A stretch of 64,000 nucleotides of DNA, taken from contig JACKQL020000050.1 in assembly GCA_018296165.2 (NCBI GenBank), forward strand, positions 186,001-250,000, read 5' to 3'. Source of the stretch: Termitomyces sp. T153. Its lineage: Eukaryota > Basidiomycota > Agaricomycetes > Agaricales > Lyophyllaceae. The notes below the pieces were generated by a model. The model saw only the letters and a list, made by a program, of their open reading frames with translations, had not been told where the DNA came from and searched no databases. A program made the position numbers and the translations under genes. Position 1 is the first letter of the stretch. Each line of letters begins with the position of its first letter. Below, one piece after another: positions 58,997 through 64,000 of the stretch.

Positions 58997-59599
58997 TGTT
59001 AGAAATGAAAAGTGACCATACTAGGAATTGAACCTGGGACCTCTTAGATATATACTCCATATGATGCTCTAACCACTGAGCTACACAGTCAAGTTACATA
59101 AGAAGCTAGGAAGTTACATCTTCCAGGCATGAGATGATTCTACTACTGTGATAATTGGCTCACTGCAAGGACTAGAGCACTAAACAGTGTTATGTAGAAA
59201 TCAGAGCTCTAAGCTGCCAGATACTTGACCTATCATCATCTAACACACTCTCCTGACATGGCAAGTCATATGACTTATTATCTACAATCCATTATATGAG
59301 CAGGCTGATTTAAGCACATATAAGCATTGGGGCCCATAACCTGTTAGAAATGAAAAGTGACCATACCAGGAATTGAACCTGGGACCTCTTGAATATGTAC
59401 TCCATATGATGCTCTAACCACTGAGCTACACAGTCTAGTTACACAAGGAGCTAGGAAGTTATATATAAGTACCTTCCAGGCATGAGATGATTCTACTACT
59501 GTGATGATTGGCTCACTGCAGGGACTGGAGCATTAAACAGTGTTGTGTAGAAATCAGAGCTCTAAGCTGTCAGAGGACTTGACCTGTCATCATCTAACA
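58997..59599 (-). mobile_element. Complete TRIM with tRNA-bearing LTRs
   Basis: LTRs at 59342-59599 (5', 258 bp) and 58997-59245 (3', 249 bp) flank only 96 bp. Each begins TGTTAGATGATG and ends TTTCTAACA on the minus strand. The internal part starts GGTTATGGGCCCC (primer site) and ends GTCAGGAGAGTG (purine tract). TSD is CTACA (58992-58996) versus CCACA (59600-59604), one transition apart. There is no coding capacity, so proteins must come from elsewhere; shared termini and primer site point to Copia-2-like elements. Each LTR holds a 77-nt tRNA-like unit (59359-59435 and 59014-59090). Confidence 0.9.
59359..59435 (-). other. tRNA-like Pol III unit in the TRIM LTR
   Basis: It has an acceptor-like pair (GACTGTG with TATGGTC), D arm GCTC...GAGC, A box TAGCTCAGTGG, B box GGTTCAATTCC (GGTTCGATTCC before CpG loss) and T arm CCAGG/CCTGG. 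The anticodon arm is 23 nt instead of 17 and does not fold properly, so it is not a working tRNA. The mixed GACTGTG and GACCATG ends in different copies both derive from a CpG-containing GACCGTG. Confidence 0.8.
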
Positions 59600-59684
59600 C
59601 CACACTGCTGAACTCACCAGACTATGTCAAACCATTGAAGCAGTGTCTCTCTCTCTTTAGGCCCTCCTGGAATGCCTCCCCCTG

Positions 59685-59995
59685 ATGGACATTGTAGTAT
59701 TTTGTTGATAATGTAATATAGATACATGATTGGTTTATATATAAAATCTCAGTATTAAATTGTAAGAGAAAAGCAACAGTTGGTTGATGAAATACAAAGA
59801 CCTAACCAAACAAAGTGAGGTTGGGTCTAGATCTTAGCATTGAGTCAAGAAAATGCAAAAACCCAATTTCACAAAAGACCTAACTAAACAAAGTAAAGTT
59901 GAGTCTGGATCTTAGCATTCAATTATCAATTACAAAGACCTAACTGAATGAAGTGAGGTTGGGTCTGGATCTTAGCATTGAATTAACAAGTACAA
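59685..59995 (+). repeat. Helitron 3'-region fragment, inverted copy
   Basis: From GGACATTGTAGTATT it matches the minus strand of 41360-41050 over about 300 bp, including AAGCAACA and the 60-bp subterminal units, but lacks the terminal hairpin. It is probably a 5'- and 3'-truncated Helitron. Confidence 0.75.
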
Positions 59996-61029
59996 ATATT
60001 AGCAGAAACAAGTGCTAGTTCCCAACTCATTAAGCAGAATAATACAAGTGATAATGTTAAACACATTCAGCTGTGCTGTATGTACATGAACATGGACACA
60101 GATACTATACACTTTTATAATATGTTCATATGATAAACAAGTTGCACAAACAATGATCATACTATAAAGGGAAATTACTGGTTATCATTTGAGGCCAGTA
60201 GCTTTGGCAACAAGTTGGTTGATGTACTCTTAGATTGGCACCAGTACCTTGCTTGCATCATATACTAGGCCCTCAAAAAAACACTCCCTGCAACTTACTG
60301 AATGATGAGCTTGCTATACTAGCCCAAACAATAAACTTACTTGAGAGCACATGAGGACTTGAACCAATTTTCTTCCTCCATGGAACCTAGTTGGATGAGA
60401 AAAAAGTTCAATATTGTCAGATTTGTCAATTTGAGTGTCACTTCCATTTTTGGGTGCAATGTTAGCTGTGTGAGTCTCAGCACAGCCATTGTGTGCAATA
60501 TGAATGATGTGAACAGTGATGGCACCTTCATGAAGTCCATTGTTAATGGATACAATGTATTGGAATATGTGTTGTATATAAGGACAGTTATCAAAACAAT
60601 CACTAGCCAGGCTTACCCTGGTGTACCTTGGAACTTGGTGCCTAAGACAAGGGATCATTCTGAAAAGCTGCAGGTATCAGAGTGGGCATCAGGTAAATAT
60701 AATGAATTGAAGAACTTCTGGATAGTCATTAGCAAGAATTTCAACATTAGTAAGAGGGCAGTCTTTCTTATGCAAAACTCTATAGACACAACATGGTAAT
60801 TTAGTTAAGGGATATATGAAATAATATGAGCAAATGATGTAAGATAAACTCTGTAAGAGTGGTCACAAAGACAGGGTTGCTGCAAAGACAGAATATTGTA
60901 AAGACAGAATGTTGTATAGACTAAATATTATATAGACTGTACATTGTAAAGACTGAGAGCAATAAATACCAACAATATAGACCAAATGTTGTAAAGAGTG
61001 AGTGTAGTAAATACAATGATATGAAATGG
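59996..61029. other. CpG-poor DNA with an unsupported ORF and short tandem repeats
   Basis: A frame open from 60332 to 60799 (no ATG at its start) has no recognised motif. At about 60880-61020 a degenerate repeat of roughly 16 bp (TTGTAAAGACAGAATG-like) is present and reappears beyond the solo LTR at 61915-61960, so the LTR was inserted in it. Confidence 0.45.
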
Positions 61030-61905
61030 TAGTATTTGGAGTTGTTTGTTTCAGAGACACAACCAAACAGTACCAAATCAGCAAGTTCAAGGGCTCACAG
61101 TACACTCAAATTCACAACTTTTTGAAAGATTATAGTAAATGGGTTGATCTAGATTGATTTTAAAATATAAGTTCAAACAAATGTTCAAATGAATAATTAT
61201 GGTTCAATTATCAAATGAAACCCTAAATTGAAGTCTATTCCACATTGTAAGCCTAGGTAATCCACTCCCTAGAGATTCCAAGCTGCATGCCAAATATTGC
61301 TTGGAGCTCTCAAAATCCCCCCTCCCTTTTATACTGTTGTTTCTATGCATGGACCCCAATGCCCCATGTATGCTTCTATCATCATTCCAGCCTTTTGTTG
61401 CCCTATGCCAACAATTTTTGTGGTTCCATGTGCTTGGCAAAGGTTAGGTCCCTGTTCCCCTCACCCATTTTCCATCCCTTTTCTTTTCCAAATCCTTTTC
61501 TAACCTCCCCATCCTCTTTAGGTCCCATCAATGGTCATTTCATGCATTAATTGAGGGAAGGAGGTAGTCACTTGGCTGGGGAGGGCAGGGAGTGCTTTCT
61601 TGGCATTGGTTAGGCAGTAACCAACCTGAGCTGGCACTGCCACTTTGTTAGGCAAGTCTGGCCATTACTGCAATCATTGCATCAATCACTGATGTGGACA
61701 ACTCTCAGATCTTTTGTTTGTTATGCTGCTAAGGTGTCTTTTTCATGCTCTTCTGAGATCATTGGTGTATTAAGTAAGTCCCCTTTCTCTGCCTACAGCT
61801 TTTGGCATTATTTACTTAGAGTTTTCAGCAATTGTTTATTGATATATATTGAGGGGGAACTTTTACTTATTTTGTTGTCTCTTTGGTAAGAGATGGTGTA
61901 ACCAC
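61030..61905 (-). repeat. Solo LTR of the Gypsy-A family
   Basis: On the minus strand it matches the Gypsy-A 3' LTR end to end, for example AGCTGTAGGCAGAG near 61795 and CATTGTTCCTGCTT-type divergence elsewhere. It is strongly diverged. Borders are approximate and no clear TSD was found. It helped to define the Gypsy-A LTR length of about 840-870 bp. Confidence 0.75.
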
Positions 61906-62155
61906 AAACATAGTGAAGACAGAGTGTGGTAAGGGCAGAGTTGCAAAGAGTGAGAAGGACACCACAATATGTGATCAAAGTTTTTTGCAGAGATTGTCAG
62001 AGCAAGGGTGACATGTATTTTGAGCAATTGAATGTTTGAATTATATTTTGAACAATCTAAAATGTACAAGAAGCTGAATTATACATCACATGATCTAAAT
62101 CAGCAGGGCAAAAGCCATTTGATTGAACATAAAATCCTCTCTTGTTACTTACATA
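61906..62155. other. CpG-poor spacer
   Basis: Nothing recognised apart from the GTGAAGACAGAGTG-type short repeats at 61915-61960. Confidence 0.4.
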
Positions 62156-62159
62156 AGAG

Positions 62160-62358
62160 AATCGGGGATACTAACTGAACAAAGTGAGGTTGGGTCTAGA
62201 TCTTAGCATTGAATTATCAATTACATAGGCCTGCTGAACAAAGTGAGGTTGGGTCTGGATCTCAACATCGAGTTAGAATGGTGAGGACTTAACCAAATTG
62301 GAGTGAGGTCGAGTCTGGAACTTAGCAAGAGCTACAGGCCCGTGCCGAAGGCATAGAT
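62160..62358 (+). repeat. Helitron 3'-terminal fragment with hairpin
   Basis: Three subterminal units are followed by GCAAGAGCTACAGGCCCGTG and GCCGAAGGCATAG, the counterpart of the Helitron end at 41000-41040. CpG reappears within its last 90 bp. The terminal stem is partly mismatched. Confidence 0.75.
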
Positions 62359-62497
62359 AGCTCCTGCTAAGTCTCCGAGGCGCCGATGAATAGGAGTCAC
62401 GTGGTAAGTCTTGGCAACCCGCTCTCCTCACTGTTCCTCAGTTGTTTACCATCACGGTCGACACTGAGGTATCTTGTTGCGACCTTACAGCACATTT
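62359..62497. other. CpG-normal DNA before the unit R array
   Basis: Dense in CpG (for example CTCCGAGGCGCCGATG) with no recognised gene. It may be the left truncated end of unit R or unique DNA. Confidence 0.4.
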
Positions 62498-64000
62498 CAG
62501 TATCAGGCTGGTGTAATCAACGGGCTTATTGACCACGTCTACTAAGCACTCCATTCCATTTATCCTTCTCTGGCCTAGCATCATTCACGGTCGTACATCA
62601 CTTTGTGAGTCCTCTTATGCCATTGCTTGAGCTTTTACCTTCCATACTTGTCAGACATACATCACGCATTCAACTAGGCCTCATGTCAGCTTACCCCTAC
62701 TACATCAAGAATAGACCAGTAGCCCTCGACGGCACTATCCATTATCCTCAGAGCAGACTCTCCTTGACAATCCGGAATATCATCCAAACTTATTACGAAG
62801 CAAGAAGGCTGAATTACATATTCAAGTACAAGAACAACGATAGTGACGATGACATTGGTAGCGACGATGAAATTGATAGCGACGAAGACAGAGATTCTTA
62901 TGATCTTATGCGCATCGAACGCCTTCAGTATAGGATAGACATTCGGAGGGCAACGACACGTTCATACTCTAAAGATACAGTCGTTAACTATTCTGAAAAA
63001 GTGGAGGTTAAGGACATCAGGAGATGGGCAGGATCAGACGAAAAAGGGTTAGTTTTTCATGGGTTGGTATACTGTCGTGAAGAGTCGCCAAGTTTCTCTC
63101 ACACTATTGTTTAGATCATAAATGAAGCGATCAAGCATCGCAAGGAGATACGAGGACCTGTACTTGATGGCTGGAGCTGGAAGGAAGAGGACAGATTACT
63201 TGCGTTTCTCTTGTTTCTCGCTCCCCATGGAAAGCTTTTCACTGTTGTTATATGAGTAGACCGGCCCGAAAGTCATCTTATATAAATAGCCGCAAGCCAA
63301 TTGTAACAGTAATTGCTCACATAACCGAACACAAGAGCGAGTCACGACAACGATGTTTCCACCGATCACGGTCAAGCAACGAATACCTCTGAGTACCGCT
63401 TTCAAACGCATCCGTTCTACGAAACCTTCTGTAACTCCCACCGCCAATACACATCAGATCGGTCAAGCTACACTGACTCAGCTAGGATCATAACAAGATG
63501 CGGTCCTCCGAATGTTAAGCTGTGTCTGAGATATCCGCTCTTGACCGAAACAACCTGTAATAACAAGATCGTCTGATGGCATCTGATGGGTGTTACAAGA
63601 TGATACGTGCCACAACTTTGTTCCTTCACAATTCAAGACATCCGTATCAGGTACTACCATACATGTTCTTGATAATCAACGGCCTTACAGACTACGTTTA
63701 TTACAATCTCCATTCTATCTATCCTTCTCTGGCCTAGCATCATTCGCGGTCGTACATCGCTTTGTGAGTCCTCTTGTGCCATTGCTTGAACTTTTACCTC
63801 TAATACTTGTCAGGCGTTTATCGCGCATTCAACTAGGCCTCATGCCAGCTTACCCATACTACATCAACAATAGACCAGTATTCCTCGATGGCACTATCCA
63901 TTATCCTCGGAGCAGACTCTCCTTGACGGTCCAGAATATCATCCAAACTTACTACGAAGCAAGAAGGCTGGATTACATATTCAAGTACAAGAACAACGAT
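62498..64000 (+). repeat. Unit R, copies 3 and 4 in tandem (to window edge)
   Basis: CACTCCATTC...TTATCCTTCTCTGG occurs at about 62547 and again at 63708, giving a period of about 1161 bp. The second unit runs off the window. CpGs are intact. The first unit keeps an open frame of about 145 codons (62683-63114 from ATG 62683): AYPYYIKNRPVALDGTIHY then an acidic Asp/Ser run and RRATTRSYSKDT. No known domain is recognised. A possible polymerase signal or transposition gene is not visible. Confidence 0.78.

Larger units (their letters stand above)
58700..59690 (+). pseudogene. Gypsy gag N-terminal fragment, host of the TRIM
   Basis: Weak plus-strand text TQTTPPTPSSNALSLHDNA and LETQIQLTQASLTSY (58875-58993) breaks at the TRIM and resumes as AELTRLCQTIEAVSLSL (59608-59660), PPGMPPPDG. 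This resembles the start of a mushroom Gypsy gag. Low confidence because the text is short and broken. Confidence 0.4.

Noticed and set aside
59014..59090. Functional tRNA gene
   Set aside because: The anticodon arm has six extra bases and does not fold, and each copy lies inside a mobile-element LTR.
60332..60799. 152-codon open frame on the plus strand
   Set aside because: It begins without ATG, overlaps long frames on the other strand, shows no motif, and lies in CpG-dead DNA.
62498..64000. Long LTR pair of a retroelement
   Set aside because: The units abut without an internal region or primer site; tandem duplication is simpler, though the right edge is cut off.

Overview
This window is nuclear DNA of a filamentous fungus, most likely an Agaricomycete (mushroom-forming Basidiomycota). 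The evidence is three conserved single-copy eukaryotic genes, each split by many 48-62 bp introns, and families of Copia, Gypsy and Helitron elements typical of repeat-rich mushroom genomes. I cannot name the species from sequence alone; a large ectomycorrhizal genome would fit.

Layout. About 11.4 kb (7.27-18.64 kb) is a gene island with normal CpG content. It holds an intron-containing tRNA-Ile(UAU) gene, COG3 (Golgi tethering complex subunit, minus strand, 11 exons), a 117-bp divergent promoter, ATM1 (mitochondrial ABC exporter, plus strand, 11 exons) and ZPR1 (zinc-finger protein, plus strand, 6 exons, one apparent GC-AG intron), followed by a repeat copy and a probable gene fragment. These housekeeping genes share neighbourhood and promoter space but not a pathway. 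Most of the rest (1-7.27 kb and 18.64-62.26 kb) is dead mobile DNA almost without CpG. CpG returns at 62.27 kb.

Mobile DNA. (i) Copia-1, 1016-6517, TSD CAAGT, carries a later CpG-bearing 270-bp SINE-like insertion with a 16-bp TSD. (ii) Gypsy-A, about 18283-27125, has a 5' LTR that lies in CpG-normal DNA while its 3' LTR is deaminated. (iii) A nested stack: Gypsy-B (from about 30.7 kb, with a probable 3' LTR at 54.08 kb and an unrecognised extra coding region between pol and that LTR) was entered by Copia-2 (40315-53391, TSD ATCTT), and Copia-2 by a 7.1-kb Helitron (41000-48129) and by an inverted solo LTR of its own family (49739-50196, TSD GATGC). (iv) A miniature LTR element (TRIM), complete at 58997-59599, whose LTRs each hold a tRNA-like Pol III promoter unit; solo or broken copies lie at 25.5, 30.3 and 40.0 kb. 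It shares LTR ends and a half-tRNA-iMet-type primer site with Copia-2. (v) Smaller remnants: Copia-3 with an 0.8-kb TIR insertion, Copia-4, Gypsy-C integrase with chromodomain, a solo Gypsy-A LTR, Helitron ends, and an unclassified repeat unit of about 1.16 kb (tandem at the right edge).

Every mobile-element gene I could follow is broken by stops or frameshifts, and several catalytic residues are lost by G-to-A or C-to-T changes. All boundaries, TSDs and CpG counts were read by eye.
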